From: Balneolaceae bacterium
GTDB lineage: Bacteria; Bacteroidota; Rhodothermia; Balneolales; Balneolaceae
Direction: 5' to 3'
Length of the DNA: 64,000 nt
Assembly (NCBI GenBank): GCA_007693745.1
Contig: REDA01000041.1
Span: 37,903 to 101,902 of the forward strand
Below are positions 53,673 through 63,362 of the stretch, in pieces. The notes beneath the pieces were generated by a model. It made no database searches. It saw only the letters and a list, made by a program, of their open reading frames with translations, and was not told the origin of the DNA. Position 1 is the first letter of the stretch, and each line of letters opens with the position of its first letter. The position numbers and the translations under genes were made by a program.

Positions 53673-54380
53673 ATGATTTTTGTTTTTGATGCGGAAACTA
53701 TTCCCGATTTCGACCTGATGCGCCGGATCCTGGACGAACCGGATATGGATGATGAGCTGCTGCTCGACAAAGCAACGCAGGATCTTTCACGCAATCAAAG
53801 CGGTTTCTTACCTCCCATGTATCACAGGCTGATCTCCTGGGTCGGACTCTGGATTGAAAATTCGGGTCAGCCTGCTCAAAAAGCCGGCTGGAATGGTGAA
53901 AATGAAAAGGAAGGCTTACAGATTCTTTTCAACACGCTCTCTACATACAAGGATTTTGGACTGATTCATCACAATGGGCGCGGATTTGATCTTCCTCTGC
54001 TCACCTACAGGGCGATGAAGCATGGCTTGCAGGTTCCCCTCCGGCTCAACTCACACGATATCCGGTACCGCTTCAGCAAGGCAAACCTGGATCTGATGGA
54101 TGAGTTCAGCAATTACGGTGCCAGTTCCTATCCTAAACTCAAACACCTTGGGTATCTGATCGACCTTCCGTTTAAGCAGACGGCTGAAGGGAATGAGGTT
54201 TTGGCTATGTATCGCAGAGGTGAAATGGATCTTATAGAACACTACTGTTATGAGGATGTGATGGCTACCTACATCATCTGGCTGCGGCTCAGATATACCT
54301 GCGGCGAGATCCAGGAAGAACTGTTTGAAAACCTGAACACGCGGGCAGTAGCCAAACTTCTTGAAATTCAGTCCTCCTGA
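53673..54380 (+). CDS. PolB-type 3'-5' exonuclease (DNA_pol_B_exo2 family)
   Basis: DEDD-superfamily exonuclease related to the proofreading domain of DNA polymerase B (PF10108), here as a stand-alone protein of 235 residues. The three exonuclease motifs are present: ExoI FDAETIPDF at residues 4-12, ExoII HHNGRGFDLPLLTYRA near 103 and ExoIII HYCYEDVMATYIIW near 190-203. An upstream in-frame ATG at 53547 would add 42 unconserved hydrophobic residues; the start at 53673 puts ExoI next to the N-terminus, as in the family, and is preferred. The nucleic-acid substrate is unknown. Its stop is 6 bp from that of the converging threonine aldolase gene. Confidence 0.85.
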   Translation: MIFVFDAETIPDFDLMRRILDEPDMDDELLLDKATQDLSRNQSGFLPPMYHRLISWVGLWIENSGQPAQKAGWNGENEKEGLQILFNTLSTYKDFGLIHHNGRGFDLPLLTYRAMKHGLQVPLRLNSHDIRYRFSKANLDLMDEFSNYGASSYPKLKHLGYLIDLPFKQTAEGNEVLAMYRRGEMDLIEHYCYEDVMATYIIWLRLRYTCGEIQEELFENLNTRAVAKLLEIQSS

Positions 54381-54386
54381 ATAATT

Positions 54387-55433
54387 TCATCCCGGCTGTA
54401 CCGGTTGATTCCAATCCGGAGTGTACTCCTTTACAAGAGTGATAACTTTCCCGAGATCTTCGTCATCTACCTGAAAATGGAATGTTGCACGGATGGTATC
54501 CGGACCAAAGGATACCATACGGACTCCGTAAGAAGCCATATAGTTCAGAAATGGCTCTGTGCCCCCGCTCTTTACATCAAAAAGAAGAATATTCGTTTCA
54601 ACTGAATCCTTGTCAACGGACAATGCAGGGTTTGTGGCAACTGCTTCTGCCAGAAGTGCTGCCCGCCTGTGATCTTCACCCAGCAGTTGAAAATGATGTT
54701 CATAAGCATATTCAGCCGCTGCAGCAAGAAGTCCGGTCTGCCTCATACCGCCACCCCACATTTTACGGATCCTTCTGGCTCTGCGTATCAGCTCCCCATT
54801 TCCAAGTATCATCGATCCGGACGGTGCTCCCAGCCCCTTGCTGAAACAGACGGACAGGGTATCGGCCACAGATCCGAAGAAGGACGGTTCAATCCCTGTC
54901 CGGACCATCGCATTCCATATGCGGGCACCATCAAGGTGCAGGGAAAGACCGTACTGAAGCGCCACATTGCTAAGCTCAACCAATTCTTGCCGGCTGTAAC
55001 AGGCACCCCCTCCTTTATTTGTACTGTTTTCCAGGGCAATCACACGTGTATGCGGATCCCACTCATTTTCCGGCCGGATTGCCGCCTCAACCAGATTGCT
55101 GTTCAGTTTCCCCCTGCTGCCTTTAAGCGGACGCAATTGAACGGATGAGAGATGTGCTGCAGCGGCTGATTCGTAATTAAAAATATGCCCCAGTTCATCC
55201 GTGATCACCTCATCGCCGGGGCCGGTAAGCAGATTGAGACAGAGCTGATTTCCCATCGTGCCGCTGGGCACAAAGAGTCCGGCTTCCATACCGAACAGAT
55301 CCGCCATCCGCTGCTGAAAAGCATTCACCGTGGGGTCTTCTGCAAATACATCATCTCCCACCTCAGCATTCACCATCGCCTGAAGCATCCCCTGCACCGG
55401 CTTTGTCACTGTATCACTTCGTAAATCAATCAT
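54387..55433 (-). CDS. ltaE: Low-specificity L-threonine aldolase
   Basis: PLP-dependent enzyme cleaving threonine or allo-threonine to glycine and acetaldehyde. The N-terminal family signature is DLRSDTVTKPVQGMLQAM at residues 3-20, followed by GDDVFAEDPTVN and the substrate-binding VPSGTMGNQ. The PLP lysine is in FSKGLGAPSGS near residue 203. The length of about 348 residues is typical of bacterial threonine aldolases. Two ATG codons (55436, 55433) are adjacent and the second fits the family start better. The 3-hydroxyacyl-CoA dehydrogenase gene lies 40 bp upstream on the same strand. Confidence 0.95.
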   Translation of the reverse strand: MIDLRSDTVTKPVQGMLQAMVNAEVGDDVFAEDPTVNAFQQRMADLFGMEAGLFVPSGTMGNQLCLNLLTGPGDEVITDELGHIFNYESAAAAHLSSVQLRPLKGSRGKLNSNLVEAAIRPENEWDPHTRVIALENSTNKGGGACYSRQELVELSNVALQYGLSLHLDGARIWNAMVRTGIEPSFFGSVADTLSVCFSKGLGAPSGSMILGNGELIRRARRIRKMWGGGMRQTGLLAAAAEYAYEHHFQLLGEDHRRAALLAEAVATNPALSVDKDSVETNILLFDVKSGGTEPFLNYMASYGVRMVSFGPDTIRATFHFQVDDEDLGKVITLVKEYTPDWNQPVQPG

Positions 55434-55473
55434 CAACTCTCACTCATTCGTGGAAAAATTCCAATTTTCAAGA

Positions 55474-56337
55474 TTACTTTTTTGGATAGGTGAAAAAACC
55501 TTCACCCGTTTTGTCGCCCAGCTTGCCGGCTTCCACTTTTTTCACGAGCAGCGGACAGGGTCTGTATTTTGGATCCCTGAAACCTTCGTAAAGTACATTC
55601 AGAATATCCAGACATACATCCAGGCCAATGAAGTCGGCCAGTCTCAGCGGGCCCATCGGATGAGCCATTCCCAGTTTCATAACTTCATCAACTGCTTCAG
55701 GTGTTGCCACTCCCTCATACACACAAAAAACAGCCTCATTAATCATTGGCATGAGAACCCTGTTCGAAACAAAACCAGGGGAATCATTCACGATAACCGG
55801 TATTTTCCCAAGTTTTTCAGAAATCCGGACAACCGTTTCTGTGACACCGGGCGATGTATCATGCCCGCTGATTACCTCAACAAGCTTCATGAGCGGAACC
55901 GGGTTGAAGAAATGCATACCGATCAACTTATCCGGCCGGCCCGACCAGGCAGCAAGCTTCGTGACGGATATGGAAGAGGTGTTGGTTGCAAATATTGCGG
56001 ATTCCGGCGCCAGTCCGGAAAGAGATGCAAACAGTTCCCGCTTCAGCTCCGGATTTTCAGGAATCGCCTCAATCACAAGCTCAGCCTCTGCTACACCTTC
56101 CGAAAGATCCGTAACAGCCTGAATGGAAGAGAGTGCCTTCCGGCTCTCCAGCTCCGTCATTTTCTCCCTGGCAACCAATCGCCCAAGGTTTTTTTCAATG
56201 GTTGCCATAGCCCGCTCAGCATACTTCTTTTGGGTTTCAACCAGCTTCACATTAAATCCAGCCGCTGCAAAAACCTGCGCAATGCCATTTCCCATCGTAC
56301 CGCCGCCGATAACTGAAACTTTTTTTATATCACTCAT
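55474..56337 (-). CDS. 3-hydroxybutyryl-CoA dehydrogenase
   Basis: NAD-dependent 3-hydroxyacyl-CoA dehydrogenase of 287 residues for beta-oxidation or short-chain fatty-acid metabolism. The Rossmann motif is VIGGGTMGNGIAQVFAAAGF (9-28). The catalytic segment is MHFFNPVPLMKLVEVI with the active His in HFFNP, and the C-terminal domain has PGFVSNRVLMPMINEAV. The final KTGEGFFTYPKK is the usual family ending. No thiolase or crotonase gene is adjacent, so the pathway partners are elsewhere. It is probably co-transcribed with threonine aldolase. Confidence 0.95.
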   Translation of the reverse strand: MSDIKKVSVIGGGTMGNGIAQVFAAAGFNVKLVETQKKYAERAMATIEKNLGRLVAREKMTELESRKALSSIQAVTDLSEGVAEAELVIEAIPENPELKRELFASLSGLAPESAIFATNTSSISVTKLAAWSGRPDKLIGMHFFNPVPLMKLVEVISGHDTSPGVTETVVRISEKLGKIPVIVNDSPGFVSNRVLMPMINEAVFCVYEGVATPEAVDEVMKLGMAHPMGPLRLADFIGLDVCLDILNVLYEGFRDPKYRPCPLLVKKVEAGKLGDKTGEGFFTYPKK

Positions 56338-56503
56338 ACATCATCCGGTTTTTCATTCATAACTTCATACATTCGGCAGATGTCATTTAGTGACATCCTT
56401 CAAACTGTGTATATTCCCTGAGTAAACAGAAATCTCTATCTGATCTGCTCATTCTACAAAATATAATTTTCTGAACTGAGTTTTTACATACCATTTCCCG
56501 CAG

Positions 56504-58936
56504 ATGAATACCCTGACCAGGATACTTGTTTTTGCAGTTTTTCTGCTGCTTTTTTTTACGGCTTACGGTTTTTATACCACCATTTATAAAACGCTTCCGG
56601 ATCACTCGTCAACCGTTAAGGCGAAACAGCTGAACAGTGCTGTAGAGATACACTGGGATCCTTATGGTACTCCCTACATATATGCACAAAATGAACATGA
56701 TCTCTATTTTACTGTCGGATATGTACATGCCCAGGAACGACTCTGGCAGATGACACTGTCACAGATTGCAGCCGAAGGTCGATTTGCTGAATTTTTGGGT
56801 GAAGAGCTTGTACCCCTCGACATCCATCAGAGAACGCTTGGATTCTGGAACACAGCAGCTGCAATTGAAGATGAAACTCCCGGTTTTTTTCTTGACTTGC
56901 TTCAATCCTATGCGGATGGTGTAAACCATTTCACAGCAACTCACAAACGATCACTGCCTGTCGAGTTTTCACTGCTTGGACTGAAACCTATTGAGTGGAC
57001 ACCGCGCCATTCCATTGCTCTCACCCGCCTGATGGCATGGGATCAGAACAATCACTGGTGGAGTGAACTCTCCTTTGCCCTGCTGAACGAGAAAATGAAT
57101 CCTGCCCAATTCAGGCAGTATCTTCCGGTGTATGATGATTTCTATCCGACCACACTGGATGAAGCTGCATCTTCCTCTGTGGCAGAGCTTGTTTTGCCGT
57201 TTATTGAAAATGAGATGAGATCCCGCAATCTAATGAAAAAAAGAGGATACCCTGCTGGCAGTAACGCATGGGCTGTCAGCGGGCGTAAAACAGAATCGGG
57301 ATATCCTCTGCTGGCAGGTGACCCTCACATGGGGCTCAGCATTCCCGGTTTTTGGTTTGAACTCTCCATGCATACGCCTGCGCACCAAATTACCGGAGCT
57401 ACCATTCCGGGGGCCCCTTTTATTGTACTGGGTCAGGACCGGTACAAAGCATGGTCCATGACCAATATCATGTCCGATGATACCGATTTTTTTGTTGAAG
57501 TGAGTCCGGCAGGCAACCCGGACTATTTTGTTGCAGACAGCCTTCGACTGCCCGACTCACTCACCCCCTTTCAGGAACGAATGGAGCTCATCCGGGTGAA
57601 AGATGCAGACGACCGCATTCATATAGTACGATCCACTGAAAACGGGCCTGTGATTTCAGGTATCCACCCCGCAACAGGTCTTCTTGATAACAGAACCGTT
57701 ACGCTTGGCTGGACCGGGCACAGAGTAAGTCACGAGCTTCTGGCACTTTACAGAGTGAACAATGCATCAGATATTGATGAATTCCGATCTGCTGTAAGTG
57801 AATTCCGCACACCGGGTATGAATTTTATCTATGCCGACAAAAAAGACAATATCGCGATCTTTACCGGTGCCGGTTTACCGGTCAGAAATCAGAACCCTCT
57901 TCTCTTCAGAAAGGGCTGGATTCCCGGAAGCAGCTGGGGTGATGATATTCCTTTTGATGAACTCCCCCATGTTGTGAATCCTGAAAGGGGTTTTGTGGCT
58001 CACGCCAATAACAAACTCCATACAGACAGTTATCCGCATTACATCTCCCATTTTTGGGAGCCGCAATACAGAATTATGCGTATTGAAGACTTTTTACAGG
58101 CATCAGATACTCTGAGTGTCACAGATATGCAACGCCTTCAGAATGATATCACCTCACTGCATGCTGCTGAGATTATTGATCGCATTTTACCGGTTTTAAG
58201 GGGCAGCAGGTCAGAGATTGTTCAAACAGCTATCCCTTATCTGGAAAACTGGGACTACCAGTACCACACTACCTCCACAGCAGCTTCACTGTTTGATCTC
58301 TTCTTTTTAAACTACTCCAAGACCGTACTCTCCGAAGCATTTGGAAATGAACTCTACGACCTTCTCATACAGCTTGAGCATCTTCCGGTTATGATTGCCT
58401 CCCGGTTTCTCACGGATGGAGCCGCTTTTCTGGTGCCATCATCTGCAGAACAGGACGGTATGAATCCGGTTGAAGAGAGTATGATAAAGGCCGTTACTGA
58501 GTTAAGAGGCCGGTTCGGAGAGGAGTCGTTTGCATGGAGGTGGGAAAACCTCCATTCTCTCACACTCAGACCTCCCCTGCTCGGGGAAGCAGCGCGGGAC
58601 CCAGATGCTCCGGCCATTCTGCGTCTGATTGTCAACAACCTCTTTAGCAGAGGTCCCTATCCGGCAATGGGAAACAGCATGACCGTCAATAAGTCTCAAT
58701 ACAGCTGGCACAGGCCTTTTGAGACCGAACTCGGGCCCTCAATCAGGCGGATTGTTGACTTTGCAGATCCCGGAAGATCTCTCTCTGTATTGCCTGCCGG
58801 ACAGTCAGGCAATCCTTTTTCGGCGAATTACAGTGATCAGACAGATATGTGGCTGGAAGGGCGCTACAGATACATCTACAGTGACAGTACATTCTTCAGG
58901 CAGAGCAGCTACAGTACCATGAAATTAATTCCCTGA
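56504..58936 (+). CDS. Penicillin acylase-family amidase
   Basis: N-terminal nucleophile hydrolase precursor of 810 residues. A single N-terminal hydrophobic segment (RILVFAVFLLLFFTAYGFY) anchors or exports it. The alpha-chain part has HDLYFTVGYVHAQERLWQM near 70. The autocatalytic site is G252-S253 in YPAGSNAWAVSG, so S253 would become the N-terminal nucleophile of the beta chain. A GDPHMGLSIPGFWFE segment follows, typical of the family. The substrate could be beta-lactams, N-acyl homoserine lactones or other acyl-amides; sequence does not decide. It heads a plus-strand run with the GH3/serine-hydrolase gene. Confidence 0.92.
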   Translation: MNTLTRILVFAVFLLLFFTAYGFYTTIYKTLPDHSSTVKAKQLNSAVEIHWDPYGTPYIYAQNEHDLYFTVGYVHAQERLWQMTLSQIAAEGRFAEFLGEELVPLDIHQRTLGFWNTAAAIEDETPGFFLDLLQSYADGVNHFTATHKRSLPVEFSLLGLKPIEWTPRHSIALTRLMAWDQNNHWWSELSFALLNEKMNPAQFRQYLPVYDDFYPTTLDEAASSSVAELVLPFIENEMRSRNLMKKRGYPAGSNAWAVSGRKTESGYPLLAGDPHMGLSIPGFWFELSMHTPAHQITGATIPGAPFIVLGQDRYKAWSMTNIMSDDTDFFVEVSPAGNPDYFVADSLRLPDSLTPFQERMELIRVKDADDRIHIVRSTENGPVISGIHPATGLLDNRTVTLGWTGHRVSHELLALYRVNNASDIDEFRSAVSEFRTPGMNFIYADKKDNIAIFTGAGLPVRNQNPLLFRKGWIPGSSWGDDIPFDELPHVVNPERGFVAHANNKLHTDSYPHYISHFWEPQYRIMRIEDFLQASDTLSVTDMQRLQNDITSLHAAEIIDRILPVLRGSRSEIVQTAIPYLENWDYQYHTTSTAASLFDLFFLNYSKTVLSEAFGNELYDLLIQLEHLPVMIASRFLTDGAAFLVPSSAEQDGMNPVEESMIKAVTELRGRFGEESFAWRWENLHSLTLRPPLLGEAARDPDAPAILRLIVNNLFSRGPYPAMGNSMTVNKSQYSWHRPFETELGPSIRRIVDFADPGRSLSVLPAGQSGNPFSANYSDQTDMWLEGRYRYIYSDSTFFRQSSYSTMKLIP

Positions 58937-58994
58937 ATTCTCAACCATGAGACTTCCCGGAAAACAGAAGTTCAACACAATAACAGTACAACTC

Positions 58995-61925
58995 ATGAAA
59001 ATCAGGATTACAGCTCCCTCTCCGATCAGCATTCTTACCCTATCACTCCTGCTTCTCTTCTTGTCAGGTTGCAGAACTTCTGAAGATTTACTCCCGGAAG
59101 ATACGGCTCCCGCTCTGTCTGAAGTGACCATTGAAACTGAATACAGTGAAGTAATACTTGAAGGATTAAGGGTTGCATCTCCTGTTGATTCACTCCTTGC
59201 TTCCATGACAACAGATGAAAAAATTGGTCAGCTTTTTGTGGTTCCGGCTTACGGGGATTTCACGGGAGACAGAGAGCTTACATACCTCAGACTGAAAAGG
59301 CTGATTGAGGAATTTCATGTGGGCGGCCTTATTTTTTTCCGGGGGGATATTTACAACCAGGTTTTGCTCAAAAACAGACTCCAGCAGGCGGCAAAATACC
59401 CGTTATGGATCACACAGGATATGGAATTTGGTGCCGCAATGCGTGTGAGCGGTACCACCCGCTTCACTCCCGCAATGGGCATCGCTGCTACCGGTAATCC
59501 CGAAAATGCCTATCTGAAAGGATATATCACCGGCCTTGAAGCGAAGGCACTCGGGGTTCATCAGATCTTTGCCCCTGTTCTGGACGTAAACAACAATCCG
59601 GATAATCCGGTCATCAATGTCCGCTCTTTTTCGGCAGATCCGCAAATGGTCGGCCTTTTCGGCAATGAATTTATCAGAGGTGCGGAAGCGGCCGGCGTTC
59701 TTTCCACTGCAAAGCACTTTCCGGGTCACGGCGATACCGATACCGATTCCCACCTGGCACTGCCCACCATTACACACGATTACGCCAGGATTGACTCTGT
59801 TGAACTGGCCCCTTTCAGAATGGCAGTCAGCAACGGTTTGAGAAGTGTAATGAGCGCCCATATCGCATTTCCGAATATCAGCCGGAATCCCGGATTACCC
59901 GGAACGCTCGATGAATCCATTCTTCAGACTCTTCTGGTCGATTCACTCGGTTTTGAAGGACTTGTCGTCTCCGATGGTCTGGAAATGCTCGGCATAACAA
60001 GGTATTACTCACCCGGAAATGCAGTGATCATGGCCCTGAATGCCGGTGTGGATATGATGCTCATCAGTCCGGACGAAATCACAGCAATCAATGAGCTGAA
60101 GGCTGCTGTGGAATCCGGGAGAGTCAGTGAAGAGCGAATCGATCAGTCAGTTCGCAAGATTCTTGATCTGAAATATGAGTTCGGTCTGTTTGATAATCGC
60201 CTTACAGATCCCGCGGCACTTTCCGGTCTGATCAACACACCTGAACATCAGGCAACAGCAGATCGCATTGCCAGAGAATCGGTCACATTGCTCAGAAACA
60301 GCGGAAATCGCATACCCGTCCGCCAGACTGATTTCCCAAATATTCTACTGGTTGCCGTTTCTGACGGAAACCGGCACTCTTCAGCAGACATCCTTGCGCG
60401 CGAGTTCAGAAGGTATCATTCAGGTGTGAGATTTCACTCGATTGACGACAGAACCAGCAGGGAAGAGATCGATGATTTGATGCGTGATGCGCGGCGGGCT
60501 GATCTGATCGTTGTCGGTTCTTTTATCATGGTGCGCTCTCACCATCCTGTGCAGATGCCGGCCAAACAACTCGGTATTGTACAACAGCTCTCCGAATTGA
60601 ACAAGCCGGATATGCTTCTTGCATTCGGCAATCCCTATGTGGTCAGAGATCTGCCCGGGATGGATGTTCACCTGCTGGCCTGGTCATCTGCCGGAGATCA
60701 GGTGAGGCAAACCATACCTGCACTGTTCGGGGCCTCAGAGATCAGCGGCCGTTTTCCGGGATCCGTACCGGGTATGTATGAAATTGGTTCCGGTCTGTCC
60801 ATTCCACAGTCGATGGTCCGGTTCGACAGTCCGGAAGCCTCCGGAATGCTCCGTGATTCTCTGCTGAATATCGACCGGGTGATGCAGCAGGCAATTGCTG
60901 ATTCTGTGTTTCCCGGAGGCGTGGTCGCCGTAATGAGAAAAGGGTCTCTGGTGTGGCAGCAAGCCTATGGCTATCACGACTACACCAAGACCAGGCAGGT
61001 GCGTGTAAATGATGTGTATGATCTCGCTTCCATCACCAAAGTAATGGCAACAACCTCTGCTGTGATGATGCTTGCGGAGCAGGGTAAACTGGATCTGGAT
61101 GATCCGGTTGCCCGGTATATCAGGGAATTTGACACGGAGGAGAAACGGGATATTACCATCCGCCATTTTCTGCTTCACACATCCGGTCTTCCGGCTTACC
61201 GGATTTATGTCGACATCCTGCAGACAAGAGCGGAAATTCTGGATGCAATACGGAATGAACCCCTGATCAACAAGCCTGGTGAAGTTTATGTTTACAGTGA
61301 TCTTGGAATGATTCTTCTCGGTGAGATCATCGAAGTGGTAAGTGGCAGCAGAATGGATCAGTTTATCACAGATCAGCTTTACACACCACTCGGTATGAAC
61401 TCAACACGGTTCAATCCTGAGCTGGCCGGGCGTGCACTTGCCTCAAGAATCCCTCCTACCGAGATAGATACTGTGTACAACCGCGGCACGGTACACAGAA
61501 AAGTACACGATGAAAGAGCCTATTTTCTGGATGGAGTTGCGGGCCATGCCGGACTCTTCTCATCAGTTCAGGATATGACACGATTTGCCTATATGATGCT
61601 GAACGGAGGAGTACTTGCAGGACAGCAGATCCTGAGCCCCGAAACAATTTCATATTATACCGGGCAGCGCTCCCCGGTGAATCAGCGCGGACTTGGATTT
61701 GACCGGAAAAGTGAGGGCTTCAGTACAGCAGGGCAGCTGACCGGTCTCAATACATACGGTCATCTCGGTTTTACGGGTACAAGTATGTGGATTGATCCTG
61801 ATGATGAGATAGCGATCATCCTGCTGACGAACCGTACCTGGCCCAACAGGAGCTATGGCAGAAGAATCAGTGAAATCCGGGCCTCCATAGCAGACACCGT
61901 TATGAACAGTATCCAGAGAAATTGA
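58995..61925 (+). CDS. GH3 beta-N-acetylglucosaminidase fused to a serine hydrolase
   Basis: Two-domain exported lipoprotein. The start at 58995 gives MKIRITAP and lipobox LSGC near residue 26; an upstream ATG at 58947 lengthens the signal unnaturally. Domain 1 (about 60-590, GH3) has KHFPGHGDTDTDSH with the NagZ-type general acid/base His-Asp loop at about 240-253, and the nucleophile Asp in VVSDGLEM near 327. Domain 2 (about 610-976, class C beta-lactamase/DD-peptidase family) has SITK with S679 and K682, a YSD motif near 757 and HLGFTG near 907. This fusion could trim muropeptide sugars and stem peptides together. No function has been shown here. Confidence 0.9.
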   Translation: MKIRITAPSPISILTLSLLLLFLSGCRTSEDLLPEDTAPALSEVTIETEYSEVILEGLRVASPVDSLLASMTTDEKIGQLFVVPAYGDFTGDRELTYLRLKRLIEEFHVGGLIFFRGDIYNQVLLKNRLQQAAKYPLWITQDMEFGAAMRVSGTTRFTPAMGIAATGNPENAYLKGYITGLEAKALGVHQIFAPVLDVNNNPDNPVINVRSFSADPQMVGLFGNEFIRGAEAAGVLSTAKHFPGHGDTDTDSHLALPTITHDYARIDSVELAPFRMAVSNGLRSVMSAHIAFPNISRNPGLPGTLDESILQTLLVDSLGFEGLVVSDGLEMLGITRYYSPGNAVIMALNAGVDMMLISPDEITAINELKAAVESGRVSEERIDQSVRKILDLKYEFGLFDNRLTDPAALSGLINTPEHQATADRIARESVTLLRNSGNRIPVRQTDFPNILLVAVSDGNRHSSADILAREFRRYHSGVRFHSIDDRTSREEIDDLMRDARRADLIVVGSFIMVRSHHPVQMPAKQLGIVQQLSELNKPDMLLAFGNPYVVRDLPGMDVHLLAWSSAGDQVRQTIPALFGASEISGRFPGSVPGMYEIGSGLSIPQSMVRFDSPEASGMLRDSLLNIDRVMQQAIADSVFPGGVVAVMRKGSLVWQQAYGYHDYTKTRQVRVNDVYDLASITKVMATTSAVMMLAEQGKLDLDDPVARYIREFDTEEKRDITIRHFLLHTSGLPAYRIYVDILQTRAEILDAIRNEPLINKPGEVYVYSDLGMILLGEIIEVVSGSRMDQFITDQLYTPLGMNSTRFNPELAGRALASRIPPTEIDTVYNRGTVHRKVHDERAYFLDGVAGHAGLFSSVQDMTRFAYMMLNGGVLAGQQILSPETISYYTGQRSPVNQRGLGFDRKSEGFSTAGQLTGLNTYGHLGFTGTSMWIDPDDEIAIILLTNRTWPNRSYGRRISEIRASIADTVMNSIQRN

Positions 61926-62626
61926 AACGATCAGAATTGAAACTTGAAAGCTATTCTCCCTATTCAGGAGTGGAGCAGGGGTGTTTCATTGAAGGTGAAA
62001 GCGGATTGCTCTATCCCGGTGTACGCATAGAAAATATCTCTTATCCACTCACAATCTCCTCCGTTCAGGGCGCAGTTTGCAGCTGCCTGGCCAACAGGGA
62101 CAAGCCCGTTCGCTACTACTCGGAGCAGCCTGATCCGGAGCTGCTCCACTGGTGGGCTGAGCAGTATGATTTTGAAATCATTCGCAAACTTCCTGAAAAG
62201 GGTGAACTGTTCAGTCCTCTTAAGGCTCCTTCTGAAATCCCCTCTGTATCAGATGCGCTTGAAGAGCTGCTTGCCTATGCTGTAACCATTCACTCCGATT
62301 TCCCCGTTTCAGCCTTGATTCTTACGTCTGAAGGTTATGTAGGCGGTGTGAATGTGGAAGTTCCCTCCTGGAGCCTCGGACTGTGTGCTGAGCGTGTCGC
62401 CATTGCCCGGACAATCGCTCACAATTTTTCTGATTTGCATGAGATTAGTATCTGTGCTCCCAAAAGTGAATTCAGCAGCCCCTGCGGAGCCTGCAGGCAG
62501 GTGCTCAGTGAATTCATGCCCGACTCTGTCGTGGAACTCTATCACGGCGATTCATCGTTAAGCAGGCACAATGTACGGCATCTTCTGCCCTATTCGATTA
62601 TTACACAGGCTTTGAAAAAAAAATGA
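61922..62626 (+). CDS. Two-domain cytidine deaminase-like protein, active domain C-terminal
   Basis: A 234-residue protein with two cytidine-deaminase folds. The N-terminal repeat (about 8-55, SYSPYSGVEQGCFIEGESGL, then YPGVRIENISYPLT) has lost the zinc motifs. The C-terminal repeat is intact: C155-A156-E157 in GLCAERVA and P187-C188-G189-A190-C191 in SPCGACRQ. In E. coli Cdd the order is the reverse (active domain first). It could deaminate cytidine or deoxycytidine. The likely start is TTG at 61922, overlapping the upstream stop by 4 bp; it also overlaps the next gene by 4 bp. Hence it is translationally coupled on both sides. Confidence 0.82.
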   Translation: MKRSELKLESYSPYSGVEQGCFIEGESGLLYPGVRIENISYPLTISSVQGAVCSCLANRDKPVRYYSEQPDPELLHWWAEQYDFEIIRKLPEKGELFSPLKAPSEIPSVSDALEELLAYAVTIHSDFPVSALILTSEGYVGGVNVEVPSWSLGLCAERVAIARTIAHNFSDLHEISICAPKSEFSSPCGACRQVLSEFMPDSVVELYHGDSSLSRHNVRHLLPYSIITQALKKK

Positions 62627-63234
62627 GATCCATGGATTATATAGCTGTACTCAATTATGAACATCTCGACAACAGCTTATTTCTGAGTGCCCTTGCCCGT
62701 GCCATTTCCCGGAAAAAAAGCAGGGGCATTCTTCTGCATGCAGACAGTGAATACACAAACCGGATTATTCAGACCGGAGTAATGAGAGAGAATGCTGAAC
62801 TAAGGGCGATGAAGGAGCTGAATCACCGTCTCATTGCACTTTTTGCAGATGAAGGGGTGCCCGCCATCGGATTAAACGGATATCAAAAGTCGCTGATCCG
62901 AACAGAAGGTGAAGAGATTGTCGTTGACAGGCAACAGCTGATGTCGCTGCCGGAGGTTCCTTTACTTGTGATCTCCTCACTGTGCGATTCTGTGGATGGG
63001 AATACTCCAATATCAGTTCCGCTTGCCAAACTTGCCGAAGCACTTTGTGAGGCAACCAATACTGAATACCTGACACTCTTCAGTATCGACGATCAGGCTA
63101 ACTTAATCAAACAGCCGTTCCCGGAAACCTCAGTACCCGAAAACTTCCCGGAAAAAATCAGAACAGTACATATAAGCAGCTCATTTCACACTCTAAATGT
63201 GCCGGTCAGACTCACTACACCGGATCATTTCTGA
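62623..63234 (+). CDS. Amino-acid-kinase-fold-like protein, function unknown
   Basis: A 203-residue cytoplasmic protein. The segment AMKELNHRLIALFADEGVPA, followed by IGLNGYQKSLI, resembles the acetylglutamate kinase-type pattern (N-x-x-L-x-x-x-L-x-x-x-G-V-x-A-x-G-L-x-G). A later VPLLVISSLCDSVDGNTPIS recalls the P-x-I-x-x-x-x-x-D-x-G segment of the family. The N-terminal phosphate-binding glycine motif is not clear and the protein is shorter than the usual ~260 residues, so it may be inactive or a regulatory relative. ATG at 62623 overlaps the deaminase gene by 4 bp; ATG at 62632 is an alternative. It is the last gene of the operon. Confidence 0.6.
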   Translation: MRSMDYIAVLNYEHLDNSLFLSALARAISRKKSRGILLHADSEYTNRIIQTGVMRENAELRAMKELNHRLIALFADEGVPAIGLNGYQKSLIRTEGEEIVVDRQQLMSLPEVPLLVISSLCDSVDGNTPISVPLAKLAEALCEATNTEYLTLFSIDDQANLIKQPFPETSVPENFPEKIRTVHISSSFHTLNVPVRLTTPDHF

Positions 63235-63305
63235 ATACACTCAAAGAAAAAATGGCGGTCCGACAGCACAGGAAACAGCCAAAAAAAACAAAAAAACTTG
63301 TCTTA

Positions 63306-63339
63306 TTTGGTCAATTTACATAGTATTGGCTGTACTTTG
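63306..63339 (+). promoter_or_regulatory. Candidate promoter of the Hc1-like gene
   Basis: TTTG at 63306-63309 and TACTTTG at 63333-63339 resemble the Bacteroidota -33 and -7 elements, but the -7 is one base short of TAnnTTTG. Transcription would begin near 63346, 17 nt before the ATG. Confidence 0.3.
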
Positions 63340-63362
63340 AATGCTAACAAAACCAAGATAAG

